64,000 bases of DNA, taken from the NCBI RefSeq assembly GCF_014946725.1, contig NZ_JACFXY010000006.1:62001-126000 (forward strand). Direction: 5' to 3'. A program made the position numbers and the translations under genes. The stretch is from Mixta mediterraneensis. GTDB taxonomy: Bacteria > Pseudomonadota > Gammaproteobacteria > Enterobacterales > Enterobacteriaceae. Under the pieces are notes generated by a model. The model searched no databases, was not told where the DNA came from, and was given only the letters and a program-made list of their open reading frames with translations. Below are positions 18,717 to 29,418 of the stretch, piece by piece; the first letter of the stretch is position 1; each line of letters opens with the position of its first letter.

Positions 18717-19755
18717 GCCTTTTCTCCCGCTTACTCCATACTTGGTTTTTATCATCCCTCCTGGAGTGCAGCAGATGCAAAACTCGACGTTGTTGCAATT
18801 TTTCCATTGGTATTATCCGGATGGCGGAAAACTGTGGCCGGAAGTCGCCGAAAAAGCGGCCTGGCTGAATGAAATCGGCATTACGATGGTGTGGTTGCCA
18901 CCCAGCTATAAAGGCGAATCCGGCGGTTATTCGGTAGGTTACGACAGTTATGACCTGTTCGATCTGGGTGAGTTTGATCAAAAGGGCAGTGTAGCCACCA
19001 AATACGGTGATAAGCAGCAATTGTTGGCCGCGGTTGATACGCTGCGCAACCATAACATCGGGGTGTTAATGGACGTAGTGCTCAATCACAAAATGGGCGC
19101 TGATGAAAAAGAAAAAATCCGGGTCAATCGCGTTAATCCCAATAACCGTGACGAAATTGATAATGAAGCGATAGCGTGTGAAGCCTGGACGCGCTTCAGT
19201 TTTCCGCTACGCGCTGGCAAGTATTCGACCTTCGTCTGGGATTACAAATGTTTTAGCGGCGTCGATCACATTGAGAACCCGGACGAAAACGGCGTGTTCA
19301 AAATCATCAACGATTACACCGCCGAAGGCTGGAACGATCAGGTTGATGATGAGCTGGGCAATTTCGATTATCTGATGGGCGCCAATATCGACTTTCGCAA
19401 CAAGGCGGTCAGCGAAGAGTTAAAGTATTGGGCGCGCTGGATGATGGAACAGCTACCGTGCACCGGTTTCCGTCTTGATGCAGTGAAGCATATTCCGGCG
19501 TGGTTTTATAAGGCGTGGATTGAGCATATTCAGGAAGTCGCTGAACAGCCGATGTTTATCGTCGCCGAATACTGGGCGCATGAAGCCGATAAATTGCAGC
19601 AATACGTGCAGCAGGTTGAAGGCAAAACCATGCTGTTTGATGCGCCTTTGCACATGAATTTTCATCAAGCCTCACAGCAAGGCAGTGAATACGTGTCAAT
19701 ACCGATCGAATTCTGACCCACCCTGCCAAAGTAAAACTGACCCACCCCCTTTGAA

Positions 19756-21569
<1,814 letters not shown>

Positions 21570-22359
21570 TGGCAGTGCCTTAAAACTGCCATTTTTACCC
21601 TAGGTGGGTCAGATTTACATCGGCAGGTGGGCCAGTTTTACATCGGTAGCGACAAATACGATCTCAGCCAGATCTTTGCTGATTCGCTGGTGGCTGTCGA
21701 TCCATGGCATGCCGTGACCATCGTCGCGAATCACGATACCCAGCCGCTGCAATCGCTGGAAGCACCAGTTGAGCCATGGTTTAAACCGCTGGCCTACGCG
21801 CTGATTCTGCTGCGTGAGCAAGGCGTACCGACCGTGTTTTATCCCGACCTGTTTGGTGCCAGCTACGAAGATGAAGGCAGCGACGGTGAACTGCATCACA
21901 TCGATATGCCGATTATCCCGGAACTGGAAGGCCTGATCCGCGCGCGCCAGCTTTATGGTTGGGGCGTCCAGACGGACTATTTTGATCATCCAAACTGCGT
22001 GGCGTTCAGCCGCAGCGGCACCGAGGATCATCCCGGTTGCGTAGTGATTATGTCGAATGGTGATGACGGTGAGAAAACCGTGGCAATGGGCGCAGGCTAT
22101 GCAGGCAAGTCGTGGCGGGACTATTTAGGGCATCGCGAAGAGACGATTAGCGCCGATAAGGAAGGTAACGCGGTATTTCTCTGTTCAGGGGGGCGCGTCA
22201 GCGTTTGGGTGCTGACGGAGAGCCTGGTATAAATTTGCCGCAACAGACGTAGCGCTCGCAGGCTTTTACCGCCTGCGTTAGCGCATTAAAGCAAAAGTTA
22301 ACGCGCGTTGAAGCTCACTCAATGCGCGTTATCTCATTAGCTAACGGCACTGAAGCTAA

Positions 22360-22830
22360 TCACTGCTCGTTATTCTGCGTAATGGTGGTGCGCAGCAATT
22401 CCGGCTCGATATTTTGAATTACGGCCGCATCGGGCTGTTTCGCCACTTCATCCAGTGCTCGCTGGCAGTCTACCGTGGGGCGAGCCACTTTACGCAGCGT
22501 CAGGCCGTCGTACTTCAGCTCCCCGTTTTCCGCTACCAGCGGCATTACGCGCAACTGGCGGTTTACGTTAACGTAATCACCGTTCAGCAAAGTTAACCGA
22601 CCCGGTTTGGCAATGATGCGTTGCCACTGGCGACAGTCCAGCGTGCTGCCGTCAGCCTTGACGATCAAACTGGCAATCGCCTGATCGCTGACTAAATCGC
22701 TCTGCGGCCCCACTGTTTGCCAGTTACCCTGTAAACTGGCCGGTGCCGGCGTTTTCACCGCGCTTTCGTAACTATTGATTTGGGCACAGCCGCTCAACGC
22801 CAGTGCTGCAATCAGCATCCACTTTTTCAT
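22360..22830 (-). CDS. yedD: Lipoprotein YedD
   Basis: Outer-envelope lipoprotein of unknown role. The ATG at 22830 (site TAGGGA) gives MKKWMLIAALALSGCAQ, a signal with lipobox LSGC. The body keeps the YedD hallmarks KTPAPASLQGNWQTVGPQ and TLDCRQWQRIIAKPG. At 156 residues it is longer than E. coli YedD because of an Asn/Gln/Glu-rich tail. It is adjacent to amyA as in E. coli. Confidence 0.9.
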   Translation of the reverse strand: MKKWMLIAALALSGCAQINSYESAVKTPAPASLQGNWQTVGPQSDLVSDQAIASLIVKADGSTLDCRQWQRIIAKPGRLTLLNGDYVNVNRQLRVMPLVAENGELKYDGLTLRKVARPTVDCQRALDEVAKQPDAAVIQNIEPELLRTTITQNNEQ

Positions 22831-23030
22831 CTTCAATCCCTAAGCTCGCTTCAATGGCGGCTACGTTATAATTTTTCCAGTGAGTTACGCAAGCCATCTG
22901 CATAATGGACGAAGGCTTCGTGCTCAGATTTTGTCTTTTTTCAGCTTACGCTAACTTCTCCTGGCGAGCGCCTGACAAGACAGACGCAACAGGCTACACT
23001 TGCGCGCTGCAACAGACTCACAGGAACTGA

Positions 23031-23357
23031 ATGATGAAAACGCCAGACGCGTATTATGCACAGGCGCGCGACATGTTTTTCGCCGCTCACGCCGATTTCC
23101 AGGCCGCCCTTGATGAATTAACCGAGAACGATGCGCGTGCCGCAAATTTGTCGCTGCGCCAGCTGCGCGCATGGCACGCCGAACGCATTTACGCCGCTTT
23201 TTTACGTCAAAAAAATCTTGATGGAATAATATTTTCCATCCAGCTGGCAGAACCGGATAAAGCGGTGGCAGCAGACGCAATCGAAGCTTACCTTGAATCG
23301 CATGCCGAATCGTTAGGTATGACCTGGGAAGAGTTTTGTATTAAAAACGAGCTGTAA
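23031..23357 (+). CDS. Small conserved-looking protein, unknown function (possibly DUF6388)
   Basis: A 108-residue cytoplasmic protein rich in Ala, Glu and aromatic residues, with an amphipathic helical pattern (YYAQARDMFFAAHADFQAALDEL, ... LESHAESLGMTWEEFCIKNEL). CAGGAACTGA precedes the ATG. The pattern recalls the DUF6388 family, but I cannot confirm that. No catalytic motif is visible. Its neighbours yedD and an iraP-like gene are both transcribed from the minus strand. Confidence 0.7.
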   Translation: MMKTPDAYYAQARDMFFAAHADFQAALDELTENDARAANLSLRQLRAWHAERIYAAFLRQKNLDGIIFSIQLAEPDKAVAADAIEAYLESHAESLGMTWEEFCIKNEL

Positions 23358-23552
23358 CTGTTCCGTCTGCAGGAAAGATGTATTTTGTACACACCTCCAA
23401 CCACACGGATTACGCCGGATAGGATTGTACAACTGCGCGTAACTTGTATAAGTTCACTTAACGACTTCGGTCGCGATTGTCCTTGAACGAAGAGTGCCTT
23501 TGCACTGCCTCTGTAGGTGTTGTTTGGATTTCCACCTCCAGAGGCGAATTTT

Positions 23553-23852
23553 TTACTCCCCTTCCGCTTCCGCTTTGCCATTCACCTCAACGTACTTTGC
23601 CACTGCCAGCAGGCGATTAATGTGCGTCAGCAATAAATCTACATCAGTTTGCAAAAAGTCGCCTGAAGAGCGCGAGGCTGTCACAATGGCGTCCTGCACC
23701 GTTTCAGTAATCGTCAGCGAATTGTCTTGTTTTGCCTGTATCAGCAATGCGGCAATCAATAAGGTTTGCGCTTCGGTCTGTGCCATCAATTCTTTGGCAT
23801 CGGTGTCCATCTTTGCCATTTTAAGCAGAATATCTATAACCAGCTGTCGCAT
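23553..23852 (-). CDS. iraP: IraP-like sigma-S stabilising anti-adaptor
   Basis: In E. coli IraP blocks RssB and so protects RpoS from ClpXP during phosphate starvation. This 99-residue protein starts MRQLVIDILLKMAKMDTD, continuing AKELMAQTEAQTLLIAALL, and aligns with the E. coli start ([26 protein letters not shown]). The C-terminus keeps a D-x-x-L-L region. The ATG at 23852 follows AGGAGAAGCGCG; the longer frame to 23921 lacks a site. E. coli IraP is 86 residues. The assignment rests on N-terminal similarity. Confidence 0.75.
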   Translation of the reverse strand: MRQLVIDILLKMAKMDTDAKELMAQTEAQTLLIAALLIQAKQDNSLTITETVQDAIVTASRSSGDFLQTDVDLLLTHINRLLAVAKYVEVNGKAEAEGE

Positions 23853-23971
23853 CGCGCTTCTCCTGATGAATATGATCCCAGTGTGTCGTTTTTTCCCGTC
23901 CACCTTACTCCAGACAGGCATAAATTACTCAACGACATAAAAATTTTGTGAATTGTAAGTTCTGGCCTTGC

Positions 23972-23991
23972 TACTGTTTTTATTTACAGTA
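23972..23991 (+). promoter_or_regulatory. LexA (SOS) box before the msgA/dinI-like gene
   Basis: TACTG-N10-CAGTA with a T/A-rich core fits the LexA consensus completely in its conserved bases. It lies 38 bp before the start at 24030, so that gene should be DNA-damage inducible. Confidence 0.88.
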
Positions 23992-24029
23992 TTATGTGCA
24001 AGCGATTTTGCCCTGTACGGATTGCCATT

Positions 24030-24269
24030 ATGTTTGTGGAATTGATTTACGATAAGCGTAACGTTGCGGGTTTACCCGGCGCTCGCGAAATGATTTTGCA
24101 AGAGCTGGAAAAACGCGTGCATCGGGTCTTTCCCGATCTTGAGGTTAAGGTCAAGCCGATGGAGCGTAACGCCATTGATACCGATTTAAGTAAGAACGAT
24201 AAAGCGACTGTTGCACGCATTGTTGAAGAGATGTTTGACGAAGCAGAGATGTGGCTGGTGGCCGAATAA
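24030..24269 (+). CDS. msgA: DinI-family protein, MsgA-like
   Basis: A 79-residue DinI-family protein. DinI modulates RecA filaments in the SOS response, and MsgA is the Salmonella paralogue linked to macrophage survival. The sequence MFVELIYDKRNVAGLPGARE and the ending EEMFDEAEMWLVAE follow MsgA closely. The acidic C-terminal helix is the RecA-contact region in DinI. The start MFVEL at 24030 is chosen by homology; a longer in-frame start at 23994 would place the SOS box just upstream of the codon. It is preceded by a consensus LexA box. Confidence 0.88.
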   Translation: MFVELIYDKRNVAGLPGAREMILQELEKRVHRVFPDLEVKVKPMERNAIDTDLSKNDKATVARIVEEMFDEAEMWLVAE

Positions 24270-24304
24270 CGCCTTCCAGCCACCGCAGTTGCCAGCAGGA
24301 GATA

Positions 24305-24571
24305 TTAGCTCTCCTGCTCGCTGTGATTGATTTCAATCTCGATATCCTGAATCGCTTTATCGAAATCGTCTAACAGTTTGCCTTGCTTATTGAGCAGCGC
24401 ATCAAAGCGTTCTGCATTCACCTTATCTTTATATTCACCGGCGTCAAAGGCTAACCAATGGCTGGAGAGTGTTTCGGTATTGGTTTGCGCATAGTGACGC
24501 ATCTCTTTTAACTGAGAAGCCACATCACGCAGATAATCCGTCTTGCTTTTGGTTTCAGTTGAATCACTCAT
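24305..24571 (-). CDS. Small acidic helical protein, unknown function
   Basis: An 88-residue soluble protein with predicted long helices and many Asp, Glu and Lys (DYLRDVASQLKEMRHYAQT, LLDDFDKAIQDIEIEINHSEQES). The ATG follows AAGGAAACATAGC. It lies downstream of two membrane-protein genes on the same strand and could be in their operon (99 bp gap). I do not recognise a family. Confidence 0.6.
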   Translation of the reverse strand: MSDSTETKSKTDYLRDVASQLKEMRHYAQTNTETLSSHWLAFDAGEYKDKVNAERFDALLNKQGKLLDDFDKAIQDIEIEINHSEQES

Positions 24572-24670
24572 GCTATGTTTCCTTTTGGTTATTTTTCCAA
24601 TGAAAATATCGCCTGAAGATTTAAAGGTAGCTGAAAATAACGAATTTTCCTTAAGAATAATCGGAAGCGA

Positions 24671-25009
24671 CTATTTCCCGCCAGATCCAACGTTAGCGCT
24701 CTCGTCTTCTTTAACCACTTGCTTCACTTTGTCCGCCGTTTTGCTGGCAGTACGGTCCGGCAGGAGATCCAGCTTGTGCTGCAAATTGCTAACCTGCACA
24801 CTTAGCTGCTCAACCTGAGCGTCCCGGCGTTCCGCTACTTCGCGATAATCCTGTCTGATCTGATTCACCCGCTGATTTGCCGCGTGGCTGACGTACAGGA
24901 ACATGATGGTCATAATCACGCATATCATCGACAGCCCAAGTAGCAACCCACCGAGCAGCAGTTTGCGCCGGTCAGCGCCAGGACGAAAATCACTATTTAT
25001 CTGAACCAT
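24671..25009 (-). CDS. Single-span membrane protein with coiled coil, unknown function
   Basis: A 112-residue protein with a strong transmembrane helix at about 17-40 (LLLGGLLLGLSMICVIMTIM), then a helical coiled-coil region with heptad-like Val/Leu spacing and a charged tail ending in Gly/Lys. The start at 25009 is chosen because GGAGG sits 9 bp before it and directly abuts the ATG at 25018. It overlaps the end of the upstream gene by 17 bp. It is probably cotranscribed with and functionally tied to that gene. Confidence 0.7.
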   Translation of the reverse strand: MVQINSDFRPGADRRKLLLGGLLLGLSMICVIMTIMFLYVSHAANQRVNQIRQDYREVAERRDAQVEQLSVQVSNLQHKLDLLPDRTASKTADKVKQVVKEDESANVGSGGK

Positions 25010-25379
25010 CGTTGCCATCCTCCAGACTCGTAATTAGCCGATCAACTTCATTACGAAACTTATCGTTATGGTCGGCTTCAGTCATTGCCAGCAAAATGCC
25101 GAGCGCGTTTTTGATAATGCGTAAATCGGTTTCCAGCATAGAAATACGTTGAAGATTTTTGTCGTGCCGTTCACGCAGTTCATCATTCTCTGCGCGCAAA
25201 ATATGATTACTTTCCTTCAACAACACCACTTGTTCCTTGTAGCTGGTGATGATTTCACCGCCCGCCCGATTACTGGTTACTATGGATGCGAGCCCTGCCA
25301 GCAACGGCTTCCAAAAAAGCGCCGCCGCGCCGCCACTCAGAACTAACGCCCCTACGCTGGTAATCAAACTACTTTCCAT
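24993..25379 (-). CDS. Membrane-anchored coiled-coil protein, unknown function
   Basis: 128 residues: an N-terminal hydrophobic helix (about 5-35, VGALVLSGGAAALFWKPLLA), then a coiled coil (YKEQVVLLKESNHILRAEND ELRERH region) and an acidic tail. The ribosome-binding site is GAGGTGGAGC. It diverges from a LexA/CI-like repressor gene over a palindromic operator, so its expression is probably controlled by that repressor. The layout resembles small phage-derived modules, but no phage family is recognisable. Confidence 0.7.
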   Translation of the reverse strand: MESSLITSVGALVLSGGAAALFWKPLLAGLASIVTSNRAGGEIITSYKEQVVLLKESNHILRAENDELRERHDKNLQRISMLETDLRIIKNALGILLAMTEADHNDKFRNEVDRLITSLEDGNDGSDK

Positions 25380-25455
25380 GCTCCACCTCTCTGCGGGTAA
25401 GGTGTCTGAGCCATGCGTCCGGGTCGCACCGACACACCGCCCCTTATTTAATATT

Positions 25456-25496
25456 GCTTAAATTTATTACTTAAGTATACTTAAGTCATCCTTAAG
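25456..25496. promoter_or_regulatory. Palindromic operator between the membrane genes and the repressor gene
   Basis: A perfect 16-bp palindrome CTTAAGTATACTTAAG (25470-25485) is followed by another CTTAAG at 25491-25496 and preceded by GCTTAAATTT at 25456. It lies in the 132-bp divergent gap, the natural place for autoregulation and control of the membrane genes by the repressor. Binding is inferred. Confidence 0.65.
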
Positions 25497-25511
25497 CAAA
25501 AAGTCAAGACG

Positions 25512-26144
25512 ATGAAAAGCGAAACGACAGGTAAGCGCATTTTATTGCGACGCAAAAGCTGCGAACTGACACAGAAACAGCTTGCCGGGCAGGTAAACGT
25601 TTCACACGTGGCGATTTCGCAGTGGGAAAAAGATGAGACATTACCGCGAGGAGAAAATTTATTGCGGCTGGCAGAGGCACTGGGTTGTGCACCGGCTTAT
25701 TTAATTGATGGCGAGGGGCCGGTATTTAATCGCTCGCCGGCAACCGCAGAGTTTCATGCTATTCCGCTTATTGCGCTGGCACATATACGCCAGTGGTTAA
25801 CGGACAAGTCCATCCATCCGGAGAACGTTATTTTCAGCGAGACCCGGATGGCGAATGACGTATACGCAATTCGCATGGAAGAGAACGCGATGACACCTGC
25901 TTATCTGCCTGGCGATGTGGTGATTATTGATCCACAGACTGAGCCTTGTCCCGGCGACACGGTGCTGGTCTTACAGCAGGATACCGCTCTGTTGCGTACT
26001 TATCGCTCGCGTGGAAAAAGCGGTGGCTCACCGCAGTTTGAGCTGGCTCCGGTGAATCATGATTACCCGCTCTTATCCTCACAGCTGGACCAATTACAGC
26101 TGCTCGGAACAGTGATTGAAATGCGCCGCTATCGCCATCGCTAA
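25512..26144 (+). CDS. LexA/CI-like repressor with HTH and a catalytically degenerate S24 domain
   Basis: 210 residues. Positions 7-65 form a Cro/CI helix-turn-helix (LTQKQLAGQVNVSHVAISQWEKDETLP). Positions 80-205 have the S24 peptidase fold of LexA and CI. The usual G-D-S-M nucleophile motif reads E-N-A-M (Ala 126). The segment that should hold the catalytic lysine reads TALLRTY. Self-cleavage is therefore unlikely, and relief of repression would need another signal. The ATG at 25512 has only a weak site (CAAGACG). Confidence 0.85.
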   Translation: MKSETTGKRILLRRKSCELTQKQLAGQVNVSHVAISQWEKDETLPRGENLLRLAEALGCAPAYLIDGEGPVFNRSPATAEFHAIPLIALAHIRQWLTDKSIHPENVIFSETRMANDVYAIRMEENAMTPAYLPGDVVIIDPQTEPCPGDTVLVLQQDTALLRTYRSRGKSGGSPQFELAPVNHDYPLLSSQLDQLQLLGTVIEMRRYRHR

Positions 26145-26150
26145 GCAAAA

Positions 26151-26170
26151 AACCCGCTGTAGAGCGGGTT
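26151..26170. terminator. Terminator hairpin after the repressor gene
   Basis: AACCCGCT, loop GTAG, AGCGGGTT, preceded by a run of A (a U tract on the minus strand), so it may serve both the repressor gene and the minus-strand gene ending at 26208. Confidence 0.65.
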
Positions 26171-26207
26171 AAGTACGTCAACGACTACGGCAAAAGAACA
26201 ACAAATT

Positions 26208-26456
26208 TTAAAGGACGTCAGTTAACTGATCGACCACAACTTTACCCTGCAAATCGGTTTGTGTGATGCGATAGCTGACCCGATACGAGCGGCGATTACT
26301 CAGTTTATCAAATAACGCCACCACGCCTTTTTCTTCGCCCTGCTTATTTATGATGGTCCATTCTGTAACATCTTCCTGCCCACGATTGTGGGAGCGTAAC
26401 ACGCCCTTCTCAACCAACTTATCTTCAGCATCAAGTTTTAAGTAATCACGTAACAT
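26208..26456 (-). CDS. Small protein of unknown function
   Basis: An 82-residue soluble protein with a GGAGG ribosome-binding site 9 bp before the ATG. The C-terminal half alternates like a small beta sheet (WTIINKQGEEKGVVALF, YRVSYRITQTDLQGKVVVDQL). No family is recognised. It stands alone between a terminator and a 316-bp spacer. Confidence 0.6.
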   Translation of the reverse strand: MLRDYLKLDAEDKLVEKGVLRSHNRGQEDVTEWTIINKQGEEKGVVALFDKLSNRRSYRVSYRITQTDLQGKVVVDQLTDVL

Positions 26457-26772
26457 ATTGTCGCCTCCCAGTAACGCGACTAACTATATTCTTTTTATTA
26501 ATCTGTTCAATCGAATTTGTTAATCGAAGTTGCCTAATTTATCTACAACAGATTAACGACAGATTTGTTCATTCCTGACCAGCAAAGACGGGTATAGGAT
26601 GTGATGGTTACACACACAACCATTGCGCACTGCAAAACGAGTGAGAAATAAATCATTTTTTGGCCCGCCCTGAGCAGACTTTTTTCTGCGTTTTTACCGT
26701 TGGCTGGCAGCAGCGTTATGCTTAGCGGTGAATGCTCGTCTAAGCTTTACGCACTGGATAAAGGAGCCTGTA
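26457..26772. other. Spacer without a visible gene
   Basis: Mixed-composition DNA holding presumed promoters for the flanking small genes. AAGGAGCCTGTA at its right end is the ribosome-binding site of the next gene. No other structure seen. Confidence 0.5.
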
Positions 26773-26973
26773 ATGCATAAACATCATACAAATGAAGAAC
26801 GTAAACACGAAGGGGACGTCAGGAAAAGTGCGCCGGAAGCGGTGCCACAGGCTGGCGATATGTATGAAGAAGACGATCATCCGGCAACAGATGCGCCAAA
26901 AGATCACGGTGAAATCCCGCGTAAGAATGATGACAGCGAGGATGATAAAAAAGATCCGTATAAAGCCAGTTAA
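26773..26973 (+). CDS. Small, highly charged, probably disordered protein
   Basis: 66 residues beginning MHKHHTNEERKHEGDVRKSA and ending DDSEDDKKDPYKAS. About half are charged, with no hydrophobic core, so it is likely intrinsically disordered. The ATG at 26773 is 8 bp after AAGGA; the upstream in-frame extension has no site. Proteins of this type are often stress-induced, but no function can be assigned. Confidence 0.6.
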   Translation: MHKHHTNEERKHEGDVRKSAPEAVPQAGDMYEEDDHPATDAPKDHGEIPRKNDDSEDDKKDPYKAS

Positions 26974-27055
26974 CCCAAAACACCCCTGCGATGAAATGCA
27001 TCTTAATCTGTTGGTAACCAACTTCTAGCATGCCGTTCATCCAGGGGCTTTTTAG

Positions 27056-27274
27056 TCACAGCGACTGCTGGTAATTATCCGGGAAAGGCACACCCGATTC
27101 CTCCAGTCGTGACAGTTTTTGCAAAATATCATTGCGCACTGTTTCATCGCCGTCTTGCCAGTAAGGTTTTACGACCTCCAGCACTCGCCGGGCCGTTTCC
27201 GCATCGTAATCTTCCGGTTCATTTCCCTGCAACGACTGATGAATTTTTTCGTTCATCTCTCTCAGATCGACCAT
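27056..27274 (-). CDS. Small acidic protein, unknown function
   Basis: A 72-residue helical protein (MVDLREMNEKIHQSLQGNEPED, ARRVLEVVKPYWQ, ILQKLSRLEESGVPFPDNYQQSL) with GGAGAATGAG before the ATG. No motif or family is recognised. Coding likelihood rests on the ribosome-binding site and amino-acid composition. Confidence 0.5.
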   Translation of the reverse strand: MVDLREMNEKIHQSLQGNEPEDYDAETARRVLEVVKPYWQDGDETVRNDILQKLSRLEESGVPFPDNYQQSL

Positions 27275-27563
27275 CTCATTCTCCTCTCGTGAAAAATTGA
27301 GTATAGCAGCGCACTGAGCGAGCCAGATTAAGGGAAAACTACAGCTGCATATTTATTATTCAATGGTCGAAATTTAAGAGCGAGCAGAGAGATAGTCTGG
27401 ATCCCGCAAAATATCCGCTGTCACCTTTTCTCTGTTGCTTCACCTTCTGGCGTTATCAGGCTTGTGCGATACATCTTTGTAGTGATGTGATGGACGCCCC
27501 TCCATGATGCAACCAGTGCCATACTTTACTGACTGCAATTAATTCTGGAGTGATATCAGATCA
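27275..27563. other. Spacer without a visible gene
   Basis: 289 bp with no supported coding region. It joins the eroded stretch reaching to the serine dehydratase stub, and probably belongs to the same deletion scar. Confidence 0.4.
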
Positions 27564-27713
27564 CTACACTCCATGCTGTGGCAAATATGAAACGTGGCGG
27601 TCTCTTCTGCCCGCCCCTTCAGGAAAGGGATCGAGAGCTGCCACTCCGTCAGCGGACTCCTCACGAGCGACGACTTCGAGTTCGTACTCAGTGTGCAATT
27701 GTTTATTCATCAT
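27564..27713 (-). pseudogene. Possible 5' stub of a VanB-type oxidoreductase
   Basis: A 49-codon frame with GGGAGTGA before its ATG ATG start. It reads MMNKQLHTEYELEVVARE, then ESADGVAALDPFPEG, and stops soon after. The first 28 residues resemble the start of VanB/phthalate-dioxygenase-reductase proteins (…LEVVARE…ADGVVAL…); after that the sequence is unlike any family. It is either a truncated remnant or a chance small frame. Confidence 0.3.
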
Positions 27714-27893
27714 TCACTCCCGTTCTGTCGTTTTCACGAGTCTTCAGGCCGTGCTGAGGAGACGAGTGCTTCCGGTCAGCCAGGCGCATTCAGCCGCGGC
27801 GGGATCATACGGTCAGATAGAATAGGTCTACGTAATCATAGGGAAAAAACTACGTTTTTGACTCGTTGCCAGCCTGTCGTGGCATCGGAAAGG

Positions 27894-27919
27894 CCCGCAC
27901 GATTAAAATACCGCGCGGG
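27894..27919 (-). terminator. Terminator-like hairpin beyond the serine dehydratase stub
   Basis: The minus strand forms CCCGCGCG ... CGTGCGGG with an A/T loop, followed by CCTTTCC. It is 17 bp past the stop of the stub and probably the original terminator of the sdaC transcript. Confidence 0.6.
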
Positions 27920-27935
27920 CGGTCGGGGTTTACCG

Positions 27936-28076
27936 TTATATTTCTGCAAGTGCACGTGCATCAGGCAGCTTCAACAACGCATCAGTAAAGCGTTTACCCG
28001 CTTTCATTGGGCTAACGGTATGCGAGCTGGATGGCCCGTTATCTGGTTTAAACATATCGAAAATAGTGATTTTCAG
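27936..28076 (-). pseudogene. N-terminal remnant of L-serine dehydratase (SdaA/SdaB type)
   Basis: About 46 codons reading [20 protein letters not shown], then [15 protein letters not shown], end at a TAA. [14 protein letters not shown] is the unmistakable N-terminal motif of iron-sulfur L-serine dehydratases, which are about 455 residues. The remaining 90% is missing, and no ATG is found at the usual start (CTG at 28076). The usual partner sdaC lies 56 bp upstream and is intact, so the enzyme gene was lost by internal deletion. Confidence 0.85.
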
Positions 28077-28131
28077 GCATCCCTGGCTTAAAGAGGAGTG
28101 CCAGCCGAAACGTGACAGCTCAGAAACTCCA

Positions 28132-29418
28132 TCAGCTAAACAGCGAGTAAAAAATTGCTGAGATTGCAATCAGCCCTATCCACACCACAAAAAGATTGCT
28201 CAGCTTACCGCTGTATTGGCGCATTGAAGGCACTCTGGCAATAGCATACATCGGCATCAGAAACAGGATTATGGCGATCACCGGCCCGCCAAGGGTTTCA
28301 ATCATGCCAAGAATGCTGGGGTTCAGCGTCGCCACCAGCCAGGTCGTCAACAGCATAAACAGCGCAGTTAATCGATTAAGCTTTTTCACTTCCATTTGCC
28401 GTCCACGACTGCGCAGCGACTTGATTACTATGCCGTTAAAGCCTTCGCGTGCGCCCAGATAATGGCCCAGAAAAGATTTAGTAATTGCGATGATGGCGAT
28501 AATCGGAGCCATCCAGGCAATAACAGGGGCATTAAAGTGATTAGCCAGATAAGAGAGAATCGAGATGTTCTGTGCCTTGGCCTGTGCCAGATCGGCCGGA
28601 GAGAGACTCAATACGCAGCTGAAAACAAATAGCATCACCGTTACGATCATCATGACATGCGCACAAGCCAGAATGCGTGAGCATTTCCTTTCAGCCTGCT
28701 CACCATATTCATGACGTTTCGCCACGGCGAAAGAAGAGATAATGGGAGAGTGATTAAAGGAAAATACCATGACCGGAATCGCTAACCATAAGGTTTTTCC
28801 TAGCCCTTCGCCAGTTCCGGCGGCGCTCCATGACAGCGTTTCCAGCGCCGAAGCATTCCAGTGCGGAATGAGGTACAGCGCCAGCACCATCAGCGTTGCA
28901 ACAAAAGGAAAGACTAAAAAACTCATGGCCTTAACGATCATCTGCTCGCCGAATTTGATAATAATCATCATAGCGAGAATCAGAATGAGCGACAGTATGA
29001 TGCGCGGTGGCGCAGTTATATGCAGTTGATGCGTGAGGAAACTTTCAACGGTATTGGTGATCGCCACGCTATACACCAACAGAATCGGATAGATGGCAAA
29101 AAAATAGAGCAGCGTGATTAATTTACCTGCACCCGTTCCAAAATGTTCTTCCACCACTTCAGTAATGTCTTCGCCGGGATTCTTACCGGACAGCACGAAA
29201 CGCGTGAGCCCGCGGTGAGCAAAGTACGTCATGGGAAAAGCCAGGATAGCCATGATTATCAATGGAATCAATCCACCCGCCCCGGCATTAATGGGTAAAA
29301 ATAGCACCCCTGCGCCAATGGCGGTGCCATACAGGCCCAGCATCCAAAGTGTGTCTGTTTTACGCCATTTATCCTGTTTATCCACACCCTCTATCACGCC
29401 AGTCTGCGTCGTTTCCAT
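28132..29418 (-). CDS. sdaC: Serine/proton symporter SdaC
   Basis: Inner-membrane serine transporter (HAAAP family). The ATG at 29418 follows CAGGAGAAAGGT and gives 428 residues beginning [10 protein letters not shown], with E. coli SdaC being 429. Hydrophobic helices run throughout, with conserved [28 protein letters not shown] and [20 protein letters not shown]. It normally feeds the serine dehydratase encoded next door, which here is only a stub. Confidence 0.96.
   Translation of the reverse strand: METTQTGVIEGVDKQDKWRKTDTLWMLGLYGTAIGAGVLFLPINAGAGGLIPLIIMAILAFPMTYFAHRGLTRFVLSGKNPGEDITEVVEEHFGTGAGKLITLLYFFAIYPILLVYSVAITNTVESFLTHQLHITAPPRIILSLILILAMMIIIKFGEQMIVKAMSFLVFPFVATLMVLALYLIPHWNASALETLSWSAAGTGEGLGKTLWLAIPVMVFSFNHSPIISSFAVAKRHEYGEQAERKCSRILACAHVMMIVTVMLFVFSCVLSLSPADLAQAKAQNISILSYLANHFNAPVIAWMAPIIAIIAITKSFLGHYLGAREGFNGIVIKSLRSRGRQMEVKKLNRLTALFMLLTTWLVATLNPSILGMIETLGGPVIAIILFLMPMYAIARVPSMRQYSGKLSNLFVVWIGLIAISAIFYSLFS

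Noticed and set aside
24671-25379. Rz/Rz1-type phage spanins
   Set aside because: The two membrane genes overlap by only 17 bp end to start and neither has a lipobox, so the spanin arrangement does not fit.
27594-28091. A 165-codon plus-strand frame over the serine dehydratase stub
   Set aside because: Composition is unlike a protein, no ribosome-binding site, and it is antisense to the clear SdaA/B motif.
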